This document shows, piece after piece, positions 1-11,320 of a DNA stretch of 64,000 nt. Under the pieces are notes generated by a model, which worked only from the letters and a program-made list of their open reading frames with translations, searched no databases and was not told where the DNA came from. The position numbers and the translations under genes were made by a program. Numbering within the stretch: position 1 is the stretch's first letter; every line of letters starts with the position of its first letter. This stretch comes from Cryptomeria japonica. Taxonomy: Eukaryota > Streptophyta > Pinopsida > Cupressales > Cupressaceae. The stretch lies in the NCBI RefSeq assembly GCF_030272615.1, contig NC_081414.1, forward strand, positions 822,363,896 through 822,427,895, read 5' to 3'.

Positions 1-299
1 ACAAGATTTGCTCCTAGCAGAGCACTTTGTAGACCTTAACCAGTCAATTATCTATTACTGTAGATAGTTAACTTGTGAGTTCCATCTCACCATGGTTTTT
101 ACCTATTTGGGTTTTCCACATACAAACACTTGCGTTATGGTGAATGCTTTACTTTTTGTGGATGTTGTTATATCATTTTGGATTGCATGCATTATTTTTA
201 AAAGCTTTGTTAAGTTCATCTACCGGTCAGTGTTTAAAGTAGTTCTATTTTTGGTGTCACTGATTCACCCCCCCCTCTCAATTCTTTTCAAGTCCATCA
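1..299 (+). repeat. E1 5' LTR, 3' portion only
   Basis: Matches the end of the LTR at 5392-6462. It ends in CA at 298-299, directly before the primer binding site. The first roughly 770 bp lie outside the window. Confidence 0.85.
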
Positions 300-301
300 A
301 T

Positions 302-313
302 TGGTATCAGAGC
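302..313 (+). promoter_or_regulatory. E1 primer binding site (tRNA-iMet type)
   Basis: TGGTATCAGAGC, complementary to the 3' end of plant initiator tRNA-Met and standard for Copia-type elements, lies two bases after the LTR. Confidence 0.85.
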
Positions 314-361
314 CTAACTTTTGAGAAGCCTAATCACTTAGAAGGAAGTCTTGAAACCACC

Positions 362-1639
362 ATGGGGGATATGAGCTACTTCGAGATGGCTAGAGAGCTA
401 GAAGCTAGCAGAAATGAAATAGAAACGTTAAGGGTCAAACTGAGAGCTTCTCAAAACAAAATGAGAGAGCTTACTAAACAACTATTAGAAATATCTAATA
501 ATAATTCTTCAGATGGAGCCAATATTGATGCTTTGGCTGAGGAGGTTGAAAAACTCAATGGTGAGAAATTGAATCTGAGGAGAAAGATAGAAAGTCTTGC
601 TATCTGCATGAGTCAAGAACTAGAAGCTAGAAGAGAAGCCAAGGATCTTATCAAGGAAATAGATCATGACATTACCAAGATAAAGCATGAGCATTTGAAT
701 TCTGAAAGAGAAGAGAAGGAAAATCCACTGTTAGATCTTGATTTAGCATCATCTCTGAGAGAGAATCTGTCTAAGCACAATGAAGATCTTACCAAGCAAC
801 TCACTGAAACAAATGAGAAGCTGGACAAATTTGTCAAATGTTCAACCTTGCTAGAAGAGAAAATTCAGTCTCAAAGGATGAAAGGTGATATCTCTGGACT
901 TGGTTTTCACACATCTGAAAAAGGTGAAACCTCCGGTACCAAGAGAAACACTCCTAAGATCAAATCTTCTTCTAAGGTCAGGAACCCTACTGGTAAGAAG
1001 GTCTTTAAACCTGTTTGTTTTGTTTGCCATAAACTTTGTCACACTGCAAATGTTTGTAGAGACAAACCTAACAGAAATGCAAGTTACAATACTAATTCTA
1101 GGTATGTGTCCAAGGAATTTGAAGGTCATTGCTTCACTTGTGGAATGTATGGACATAGATCTATTGAGTGCAAATATGGAGATAATAATCCTGTACTGCA
1201 TATGCATCCAAGACCTAATGGCAACTAGATGAGGAATTTTGACAACCAGATAAACATGAACTAGCAAAGACCCTACAACAAGTTGTTTAGTCCATTTGAG
1301 ATGGAAAAGGTAACAAATATTGTTTGAACCATCTGTAATAACTTTGGTCATGTGGCTATGAATTGTAGAAGAAGAATAGGAAGAGGAAATGCAGGACCTT
1401 GAAGATCATTGGGTATGGTGTGCTATCAGTACAACAAACCAAGACACTTAGCAAAATTTTGCAGATCCAAAAATAGCAAACCGGTCAATTTTGTAAAAGA
1501 TATGAAAGGTAAACAGAAAGTAAGTGTTGAAGAAGTTAAAGAGGAAATGAACCGCATTTGGAAGAAAAAGAATGATGACTCACCGACAGGGGAGATTTAT
1601 CCTTCACCTAGTGAAGAGAACCCTACACGGGTGAACTAA
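362..1639 (+). pseudogene. E1 gag-like protein: coiled coil plus zinc knuckles
   Basis: The ATG at 362 is the first internal start after the primer site; the same frame is also open back into the LTR from 92. Residues about 10-200 (counted from 362) are Glu/Lys/Leu-rich with heptad character, so probably coiled coil. Two CCHC-type knuckles follow: CFVCHKLCHTANVC (Gly position replaced) and the canonical CFTCGMYGHRSIEC. A stop at 1226-1228 ends the frame. Beyond it, in other frames, are remains of a third knuckle near 1327-1370 and a fourth (CYQYNKPRHLAKFC, second Cys lost) in a frame running 1409-1639. Four knuckles in a row resemble the C-terminal part of the CopD gag. The N-terminal capsid-like UBN2 domain of Copia gags is absent. 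Probable role: RNA binding or packaging (inference). Confidence 0.7.
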
Positions 1640-2081
1640 GCCTTGTCATATGGCTCAAGGGAACGTAAACGGTAAATCCACCTCCGGACCCCTTGTGATG
1701 AATGAGTGGTAAGAAAATTTTGAGTTTATAATTTTGATAACTTTTTCTTGATATGTTATCAACCAGTTTACTTCTTGAGTGGTAAAATTAGGGTTTGCAA
1801 CCCTAACGGGAGAGCATTTAATGCTGTAGGTAAAAGGATAAAAGCATGTTTTTACTTTGTTATTTTTACCCTAATGCATTCAAGAAAGAAAATTGGAGCA
1901 CTTATTGAGCTAAGAAAGATTCTTTTTCTAAAGTAATTTGAGATTTGTATAATCAAGCTTAATTCAAGGTTGCACAAAGCTGAACTGGTGTTCATTTGGG
2001 ATTTCAACCAGTAAATGAGGCAATGTGTGCGAATCTAGGTATTTTCCTTGAATATTCTACTTCAAATTTTGTATATCTGTA
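1640..2081 (+). other. E1 spacer between the two reading frames
   Basis: AT-rich sequence without a credible frame. No promoter or splice signal stands out. Confidence 0.4.
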
Positions 2082-5000
2082 ATGGCATCAACTTCAAAGA
2101 GTGTAGAAAGAGTAATGATTACCTCTGAGCTTATGGAAGTAGTTAAGGCAGAACAAATTGTTTTGTATAATGCATTGTCGCAAGTCCCGAGCAGTGTTTT
2201 GATCAAAGGAGATTTATCTAGCTATATTGACTATAAGATAGAGGATCTAGGATCTCTATACATCTACACACAGTTGAAATCACTTTGTGATGAGAATGGT
2301 AAGATTAAGACAAAGTATGCTAGGGTTTTTGAAAAGGGTTTTCATAATGCTGCTTATTTTCTTGAAGATTTTGAAGAAGCACAATTACAAAGGAAGCCAT
2401 TCAGGTTGTAACTAGTTATTTCTCAACTGGTGAAGTACTTGAGTTGAGAAGAATTTCTAAGGAACTATCTTCAACCTAACTGGTTCTACATCTGATGGGC
2501 ATGCTTTTTCTGTCAACAACATTAAAGACCCTGCAGTAAAACTAGCAGCAATGGTAATAGGCTACTGAGTATTTTACTCTAGTAGAAATAATAGTGTTCC
2601 TTTAGTAGCAGTTCATATAGCTCACAAAATTATTGTTGATAATAAAAATTATAATCTTTGTGAAGCGATCAGGAGTCAATTTTTTTTGAATTTCCAATCT
2701 ATCAAAAAGGATAGCAACTTGAAATTCAAGTTTGGTCAACTATTGGCTAGATTATTCTTTTATTTTTAGAAATTTCTACCAGGAATTAGAGACATTGAGT
2801 GGTCGAAGGACTCACCGATCTCCGCACAAATTAAGAACAACATCAAGGCTGTAAAGAATACTTTCCCTAGTGCCATGAATAAGTATTTCAATGAGTTTCA
2901 AAAGAAGATGAGTATGAGAATGAGACTACTAGAAGAAGTGGTAAAGAACTTTGAAAAAGACATAATCTTCACTGTTACCACTGACTTTTGCTTGATGCAG
3001 GCAATTGAGCCAAGAGAGGAAGAAATTGATGACATGAGTTACAAGGTGAACTATGATCTACTGGTTGGGTATGCTAATACCCTATTAGCATCACCTAAAG
3101 ACAAAAAGAAGGGTAAATTGAACATTGTAGCAGTCCAAGGTACACTTGCTCAAACTAGTACTGCACCTGCTAAAAGTGCAAGAGGAAGGAATAAGAAGTC
3201 TGATGATGTACCTCTAGCAATAAAAAGTACTAGGGTTACCCGAAGAATTCAAACCAAAAAGGAACCGGAACCCAAAGTATATATTAAAAAGGAAACAAAG
3301 AAGAGAGGCAGAAAATTAATTTTGCAACCAGAATCTAAGAGAACCGATTCTGAAGGTAAACCAAAGAAAGCAAAGTTAACTGATAGAGTACCTAAAAAGG
3401 TCAAGGAAATGCCTAAGGCAACTGCACCTATTGACTTATCTAAGTTCAAACCTAAGAGTCATTTTGAGAGAACTATGAAGACATTGGGGAGAAATAGATT
3501 TGAAAATGTTAAAGAGTATTTTGATTCTTTCATTGCAGAATAGAAAGAAGAAGTTGTGCAACAGATAATCACTCAATTATGTCATTATAGTAGATTATCT
3601 CATGATATTGAGAAAGTTGTTTCAAATTCTTTGTACACAATTCTTTTGAATAAATGGGAAGAAGTTGTAAAAATTGAAAAAGAAATTATTGATGAAGTAT
3701 TTCTACAATATTATTTTGAATTCTCAAAAGAAGCAATTAGCACTTTAGTGGAAAGGTATAAAGCACAATTCATGTTCAAAGAAAGAAGATTAAAGCTTCT
3801 TAGTGGAAAGAGGTCGATTGTCAAGACAAAGACCCACCATATAGAATTTAACATCAAAAGGATGGAAGAACTTGTGTTGTCTTCTAAGATGTAGAAGATA
3901 TTACTGTTAATAGGCCAAAAATGGATGAAGAAGAAATACTTCAAGCAGACGTGGTCTATTATGTCAAGAATGACACCACTATTTACGTAACTGATGATGA
4001 TATATCTGTAAATATTACTGCACCGGATATGGAGCCTCCAAGTATTGAAGATCCACAGGTCAAATTAGTTGAACAACCGGCAAATCAATTGAAAGTGGGC
4101 AATCCACCGGTCACAAGGCAACTGGAGAATCCCCAATCCCCACCAGTCGTTCATGTCACTCAAACAGAGCATACTGGAAATATTGTCACTCAGTCACCTG
4201 AAAAGAAAATAGAGAAGAATACTAAGAAAGCAATCACTAAAGTCATATCCTCTTAACCGGCAAAGCAAAAATGGATTGATGATGATGATGATGAGTCTTT
4301 GAGTATCTTAGGAACCATTGACATAGACAATATGAGTGCATCAGAAATGATGAAGATTGCTAATGTTATGCAATCTAGAGCACATAAGAAGAGGTTGAAA
4401 GAGAAGAAGATTAAAGTTGAAACAATTCAGTCTGCAGTAGAAATTCTATCTGGTTTACTACCGTAAACATCTACCGCACATCTTCCTACACCTATTAGTA
4501 AACTTGGTTAGTTAGTTGCAGATGCATCTGATCAAATCAAGTCATTGAAAGAAGTTGCTCATGTCTATGCTGAAAAGAATCACAAGAAGAAATATGGAGA
4601 AAAATTGACAAAGGATATCGATAGTGGTAAAATGGCTCTATCACACAATAAAAGTTTGTTGAGTAAAGCTATTGAAATGGGAGGAAAGTATCTTGCCTCT
4701 AACTCCAATGTTACTTTCTTCTATTCTAACATTTCTAATAGACAAACTGAAACAAAGCAAGAACTAGAAAGGATATGAAAGGCATATGTCCCACTTCGGG
4801 ACTCTATACTTGCCTTTAGCAAATCTATAGATAATTTACATAACAAACTGGACATTTATGATAATGAGAAGGCAAAGAGACTTCGATCTCTTAGAGAGCT
4901 TAAGAGTCTTCTTACATCATAGGTAGGCATACTTCAGAGAGCCTATTCCAATGCAGAAGCTATCCTAGCAACCCCTAAAACCTACACACTAGACTCAGTG

Positions 5001-5129
5001 GAAGAATTTAATTCATAGCTGATGTCTACATTTGAGTATACTGAGAGCATACTGGAATCATGGGAGAATGCTTTTTCATGGATGAAGAGGAGCTACAATG
5101 TTATATTCATGAAAATTTCTTATGCCTGA
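2082..5129 (+). pseudogene. E1 long second ORF, unknown protein (about 1,000 codons)
   Basis: I do not recognise this protein. A clear ATG at 2082 starts a frame traceable, through stops and frameshifts, to a TGA at 5127-5129; the longest open pieces are 2082-2411, 2875-3543, 3556-3894, 3921-4256 and 4545-4778. The first third is mixed globular-looking sequence. About 3100-3420 is very Lys/Arg/Pro/Thr-rich (KKRGRK, RVTRRIQTKK), like a nuclear-localisation or nucleic-acid-binding linker. Then come helical Glu/Lys-rich stretches (3556-3894, 4545-4778) and an acidic Pro/Thr/Val-rich stretch (3921-4256). It takes the place normally held by pol. It lacks DSG, DDE, YVDD or RNase H motifs. It could be a captured host gene or a lineage-specific accessory protein; neither can be shown here. 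Confidence 0.55.
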
Positions 5130-5391
5130 ACATTAATTCAAATTTTTATTATTGTATATGCTAAACACTTTGATACACATTTTCTATATATATATATATA
5201 TATATTTTACTTTTTCAATTTGGCATTTTTGTCAAAGGGGGAGTAGAAATATGTATGTATGTTTGAAAATTTTGTATGGTGTATGCATTAAGGTGGAGCA
5301 TAAGTATATGCGTAAATTTTGTTGTGTATGCACACTTAGTGGTATTTTTGTAAAATTTTCAAGTGTTGCCATCAATGACAAAGGGGGAGAT
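5130..5391 (+). promoter_or_regulatory. E1 3' untranslated region with two polypurine tracts
   Basis: Contains a short (TA)n run at about 5184-5206, a first purine tract AAAGGGGGAG near 5235 and the LTR-adjacent tract AAAGGGGGAGAT at 5380-5391. The latter sets plus-strand priming immediately before the LTR. Duplicate upstream tracts also occur in CopB and CopD. Confidence 0.65.
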
Positions 5392-6462
5392 TGTTGGCAT
5401 GATGATGATTGTAATGTATTCATCATATGTTTCATTGATGAAACACACACACACACACATGACTATATTGACTACCAGTGTAACTTTAAATGTTTACACT
5501 ATCAACCGGTATTCTTAGTGGTTATCTCTAACCAATACTTTGTGTCAACCGATATGTGCATACGAGACAACCTGTACATATGATAAGATGAAGAACACGA
5601 TGGAGATCAAGTGGAGATAATGATAGAAGATTTGTGGATAATGGTTTATTAGTTAACTCAAACTGGTATTGATTGTTCCAACTGGTATTCAATAATTTTT
5701 GTGATGAGTTATGCCACTGACAAATTTTGGCGGTAATTTTTGTGATGACTTATGATCACTTGTCTAGATACACTACACCTAGGAAATTGTGTTTTGATTT
5801 ACTTAGGCCGACATGAAACTTAAGGTCTATATATTGACATCACAATGAATCATTTGAAAAATATGTGGAAGAGTGTTATGTGCGAAGAAGAGCTAAGTTG
5901 CAGAGTATGCAAAAGAGAAGTGTTGAATATGTTTAGAAGGATCTGATCAAGCAAGTATTGTGCTACTCAGAATAGATCAAACAAACCTATCATTCTCTAA
6001 CAATTACAACAGAATCCAATCCCCTAACCGGGTAAGCTCTAACAAGCTTCAATGTATAAATCCTTTAACAGGGTGATCCATTAGTTTGGATTTAGAAATC
6101 CTCCAGCGAGGTTACATCTAACAGGGTATAAGATTCTAATCAAGCTTTGGGATCTCTAACAAGATTCACTCCTAGCAGAGCACTTTGTAGACCTTAACCG
6201 GTCAGTTATCTATTACTGCAGATAGTTAACTTGTGAGTTCCATCTCACCGTGGTTTTTACCTATTTGGGTTTTCCACGTACAAACACTTGTGTTATGGTG
6301 AATGCTTTACTTTTTGTGGATGTTGTTATATCAATTTGGATTGCATGCATTGTATTTAAAAGCTTTGCTTAGTTCATCTACCAGTTAGTGTTTAAAGTAG
6401 TTCTATTTTTGGTGTCATTGATTCACCCCCCCCACCCCCCTCAGTGCTTTTCAAGTCCATCA
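5392..6462 (+). repeat. E1 3' LTR (1,071 bp)
   Basis: Begins TGTTGGCATG directly after the polypurine tract and ends TCCATCA at 6462. Its last 299 bp match the window start. A weak TATA-like TATATATT lies at 5828-5835. A run of C with CACCCCCC precedes the end, as in the CopC and CopD LTRs. Confidence 0.85.
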
Positions 6463-8296
6463 AATGAATGGAAAGCTCATAAATAATCATGTCACCATTT
6501 TTATGAAACAAAAATAGCTTACAATGAAGTGAATCTAAAAAACATATACCTAAAGCTTATATTTATCATCTTTGTATAGATCCCAAAACTAAAATACCCT
6601 TCCAATGACTTCAAATAGGTCTCCAATTCATTTGTACACATCTCAATATAGAAAATAATTTTAAGGTTAGGTGATGAAATTTGTTTGATCATCCTCCATG
6701 TAATAACCATGAGCTTCCATTATACTTTTAAAAAAATCTTTACTATGAATTTTTCCTTCATGAAAATTTTAATTATATTTAATATGATGGGATTTTTAGC
6801 ATAGAGATGAAGGCTCTGTAAAAGTTAGAACAAGATACCGAAAAATATTAAACCTTAAATGAAGATCAATAGAACAAAAACCTATATATTATGTGAAGCT
6901 ATGGGGTTTCAAACTCTTCATGTCATTTCTAGTCTCAAAAAAACACTTATACAAGTTAGTATATTAATGTCCTAACCATGTGGTCTAGAAAATCATAAGA
7001 GAAAAAAATCATTGATTTCAAGTACTCCTACCTCCCATCTATGATATATTTTTATCATTTTTCTTTGGAATTATCTTGTCAATTTTAAGAAGTACTATTT
7101 TCTTATAGATTCTAATAACAAAAAATAAGAAAATTCAAATAATCTATTTACATATCTATGCTAGATTTCTTTAGCTATCATAATCATATGCAACAACATC
7201 TAGACTTTATAATGTACTCCCAAGACTTGACAAAAGACTATATAGGTCATTTTGAAATACTCATGAATTTTTTTAACACTAATAAATATACCTCTTTATG
7301 GAGAATTAGCATCACTCTAGATATGCCTTTCAATTTATGATTAGGAAGTTATTTGACCAAATATCTCCTTTATCTTTTATGCATTCCTTACACAACTCAT
7401 CAAATATGATCTTATAATCTATTATATGATTAGGGTCAAAGGAAATTTTAGTTATCTTCTTATTTTGGATGAAAATTACATCACCACCTTTTCCTTTTAC
7501 TTGTATTGAGAAAGGATCATACTTATCAAATATTCCAAACATTAAATCAACTTTCATAAATATATTTGCCACTACCAACTTCCGTAAATAAAATATATAG
7601 ATGTTTGAAATTGGGATAAAATTGTTAGCTTTGATATGACAATACTCAAATAAATCCCAGGTCTAGTAACAAGAATTATTACATCTCTAAATAATTTTTC
7701 CTTGTCCTATAATCTATCTAAAAGAATGCCTATGATTTGTAAGTACTTAGCTCTTTTTTTAGATCCTAGGAACAACTTGCTAGATCTTCCTTGAACCTTG
7801 TTTTGGCTGTACCTAACTTAGAAGTTGATTGGTCCATTTAAAAAGATATAGAAGACCTTAATATAATTTGGAGTTAGTAGTGTTTTATAAATTACAATTC
7901 CCTTACTAGCTAAATTACTCAAACCCTAGAATATGCGTAATTTACAAAGTTTTCCAATGTTTTTGATGACTTACCCATTACTAGCTATTGTAGAATGTTC
8001 GAGGAATTCCCTACACAGGAATGAGAACTAATAGTATGAACATTATTTTTGTTTCTAGTTGCAATATTCAACTTTCCTCCATTTGTTTGAAATTAACTAT
8101 AAATTGTTTGGGGCTTAAATGAAATGTACCAAATTAGGATTGATGGTGAAATTGTTAATGAGTTTGATCCTATTTCAAACATTGGTTATTGATTGTTTTA
8201 GATTAGTGAATAAATAGCTATCATAAATCCTAAATAAAAAGTTTGAAAAAGCTTAATTCTATCAAAATTAAGCCCATGTGTCATGCTACCTACCAG
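6463..8296. other. Anonymous AT-rich DNA
   Basis: Stretch between E1 and the microsatellite. Apart from the weak minus-strand coding remnant at 7330-7860 I see nothing I can name. Short open frames at 6519-6710 and 7158-7340 lack composition or motifs that would support them. Confidence 0.4.
7330..7860 (-). pseudogene. Degenerate coding remnant of unknown identity
   Basis: Reading the minus strand from about 7860 down, an ATG (peptide MDQSTSKLGTAK...) is followed by frame pieces including KYLQIIGILLDRL and DVIILVTRPGI. Then comes an 82-codon open frame (7578-7330) with FDPNHIIDYKIIFDELCKEC and a Trp-Ser-Asn end. The pieces sit in consistent order across two frames with few stops, which suggests a decayed gene or element ORF rather than chance. 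No family is recognised. Alternatively it is only a fortuitous frame in AT-rich DNA. Confidence 0.25.
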
Positions 8297-8839
<543 letters not shown>

Positions 8840-10129
8840 GTCACATGCAATAGTTGACCACCTTTTATCCCATCATGCATCATACAATCTAAAGTGAGAA
8901 AAATAATTTATGATGCAAAAAATGTCATGCAATGTAATTAGATGTCACAACATGTCCTCCACTTTAGCTTTGCCTTTTTAATTTTTAATAGTTCAATGTA
9001 TTAATGAATATGAGGCATTTTGGAAGTCTATGATGCAAAGTCAGTATCTAATGGAATAGGGAGTTGCTAGCTATCAAATCCTAAAGGGATGTTGTGCCCT
9101 CTATGTAGTGAGCATATGAAACATTGTCCTAACCAATCACAAAGTAACAAGTCATCAAGTGATTCAACACATAAAATCAATTGCCAAGGACACCTATGAA
9201 TTGATCACATTATCACATTCTAAGCAAGGATCCTTAAATGAAATACAATGTGTTCAAACACCTTGCACAATGCAATAAGAAGTCACCACATATGATCTAA
9301 TGTACGAAATTTGTCTAGCCAAGAATTCTATTCATGACTATTGAACATCACATAGGTAATGGTGTATCCCATATCCAAGTTTGTAATGTGAAGTGTAAGT
9401 GTGACATATTGGGTAACCATCATGTAATGAAAATGTGGGTAACTTTACCTCATCCACCTAGAATATAATCATTATCAATTATAGTCCAATTAAAAGACAC
9501 CAACTTGGCATATTTATGACACCATGTTACAATTGCTACCAAATATGACTTGGAATTGGAGACATTTAGCATCATATCGCTAACTAATAGTCTCAAAATG
9601 ATATCCATTAAAATCTATGATAGGATGAGCCTATGCGATGCAACCAAGTGCTAATAAGTGGACAATTGGTTGAAGCTTCATGATATAACTGAGATAGTTA
9701 AATTGTAGGCAACAAAATGAAACCAACTATACTAGGTTAGCAAAAAGTGTAGAGTTGGTAAAATAATAGGACTTAAGATATTAAGACACACAACTTAAGT
9801 GATTTCACTGAGGTAACAATGACCAATAAAATAGAAACCCAAGACAATTAAACACTCAAAGAGATCTATAAAAACTAAGGTTTTAACCAAAGACTTAAAA
9901 ACAAACCCTAACAAAAAAACAAAGACTAAAAAAAATCCTAAAATTCAAAATGAAACACACTAACAAAATTGTATAAACATTACATGACTAAGAATTTGAA
10001 CCTTTAAAATAATCCAATTATATATTATCACCAAACTTTTCTGAGTTTACGATTGATATATTATAACCACTTGAGTTTTAAAATAAAAGAAAAAAAGGAA
10101 GAGAAAGAAAGGGGGGGGGCCTTACAAAT
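8840..10129. other. Anonymous AT-rich DNA without recognisable features
   Basis: No frame longer than about 60 codons, no terminal repeat and no known motif was seen. A (G)9 run follows a purine-rich tract near 10110-10120. Confidence 0.4.
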
Positions 10130-10269
10130 CTAGAACTTCAATAGTATGTTGAGTTTAACGAAAAAAAAAAGCCAATTGTTATCTTCAGCATTATTATTTT
10201 GTCCAGGCGTGTCAAACACGGACAAGAAGAATCCTGGCATACGCTGACGATAAAGTAGTTTGAAATATT

Positions 10270-10578
10270 GTGAAGAAGTTAGATAGAGATCATTGTATCC
10301 TTTTGAGCCACATATTAAAGGGTGGCAAAGAAAAGCGGGCAGATAACGACTGCCGCTCAAAGAAGAAAGACCACGTCTATTTCACTCCAAAATGTAATGA
10401 AAAACATGAGTCTGATGTCGGTCTAATTCTTGGAGTGGATTACTGGACTCTATTTGTTTTATTATTATTTTATATCGTATCGCATGTTCTCCGTATTTTA
10501 TGGAGGGCTCTCTTATTATTATTGTTTATTGCTACATCACTCAACATCATTCGCAGAAATATTCAACGTCGTATGTAA
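10270..10578 (+). other. Open frame without ATG, hydrophobic C-terminal half; doubtful gene fragment
   Basis: A 102-codon frame opens at a GTG, not an ATG. Residues about 55-90 are strongly hydrophobic (LFVLLLFYIVSHVL, LLLLLFIA), followed by a basic end NIIRRNIQRRM; this would read as a membrane anchor. Base composition is less AT-rich than on either side. An antisense frame of similar length exists at 10130-10360. No family is recognised and no splice context is clear, so it may be an exon remnant or chance. Confidence 0.15.
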
Positions 10579-10660
10579 GAAGTATATTTTAAATTTTTAA
10601 ATATCCTATGTAAGAAGTATATTTTAAATTTCTAAATATCGTATGTACGGACTTCTAGAA
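10568..10660 (+). repeat. Short tandem duplication (about 40-bp unit)
   Basis: The segment CGTATGTAAGAAGTATATTT followed by AAATTTTTAAATAT occurs twice in succession with a third partial start, ending near 10650. Confidence 0.7.
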
Positions 10661-10704
10661 TACTTCGATGTTGAATGATGTCTTCGATAAAACAACAAAT
10701 AAAA

Positions 10705-11320
10705 TGTAGAATCTGAAAAACTGCCCCTGCTCCTTTAGCCAGCTGATAAGCAAAAAAAAAAAAAAAAAAAATGACAGAAGAAACAAATAGCAGCAGTATA
10801 CAAATTGCAGAATTATAACAAACACAGGTCGGAATAAAAATAGAGCAGCCTGTTTTAATCACTGCAAACAAATTCTCTTTATTACTGTTTAATAAAAAAG
10901 AATACAAAGATTCCTTATAAATAGAGTTTTCCAGCTTCATTAAGAAAAGAATTCAAAGTTTTTAAAAATAGAACATATAGTACTAATGATAGAGCATGCT
11001 ATGCATGCATTTATTTGGTGGAAAAAATCAGACTAAAAATATAAAATAAACACTACATGCTAAAAACTAAATCAAGAAACTAAACCAACTACGGGCATGC
11101 ATTCTTGGATGCATAGAAACAGTTTTAAAATAAACTCAAAACTAAATTTAACTAATAGCATGCACAACGTGCTTTATTTTCAAGAATGTAAAAACTAAAA
11201 ACTAAGAATAGCCTAAATCTATTTGAATCCTTTGAAGATGCATAACTATGCTTTTATTGGTGCATGATGGTGTATGCATGCTGGAGCTTCCTAACCGAAG
11301 AACAACATCACTTATCTTCA
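10705..11320 (-). repeat. CopA 3' LTR (616 bp)
   Basis: Bounded by TG...CA on the plus strand. The plus-strand sequence CTCCCCCTTG right after it (11323-11332) is the complement of the polypurine tract. A T-poor A18 run near 10753 distinguishes it from the other LTR. Confidence 0.9.

Larger units (their letters stand above)
1..6462 (+). mobile_element. E1: LTR retrotransposon without pol, left edge cut by window
   Basis: Positions 1-299 match 6163-6462 almost base for base, so they are the end of a 5' LTR and the end of a 3' LTR. A tRNA-iMet-type primer binding site (302-313) follows the first and a polypurine tract (5380-5391) precedes the second. The 5.1-kb interior holds a gag-like zinc-knuckle frame and a long unrecognised frame. 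I find no protease, integrase, reverse transcriptase or RNase H motif, so mobility would need another element's enzymes (inference). The left flank is outside the window, so no target duplication can be checked; the right flank starts AATGA. Confidence 0.85.

Noticed and set aside
851-1351. 166-codon antisense ORF
   Set aside because: Shadow of the E1 zinc-knuckle frame on the other strand; no motif of its own.
6423-6445. C-rich run as a gene-regulatory motif
   Set aside because: It is the usual CACCCCCCC stretch near the end of these LTRs and varies in length between copies, as slippage would give.
10270-10578. Membrane-protein-like gene
   Set aside because: No ATG, no splice context and an equally long antisense frame; kept only as a doubtful entry.
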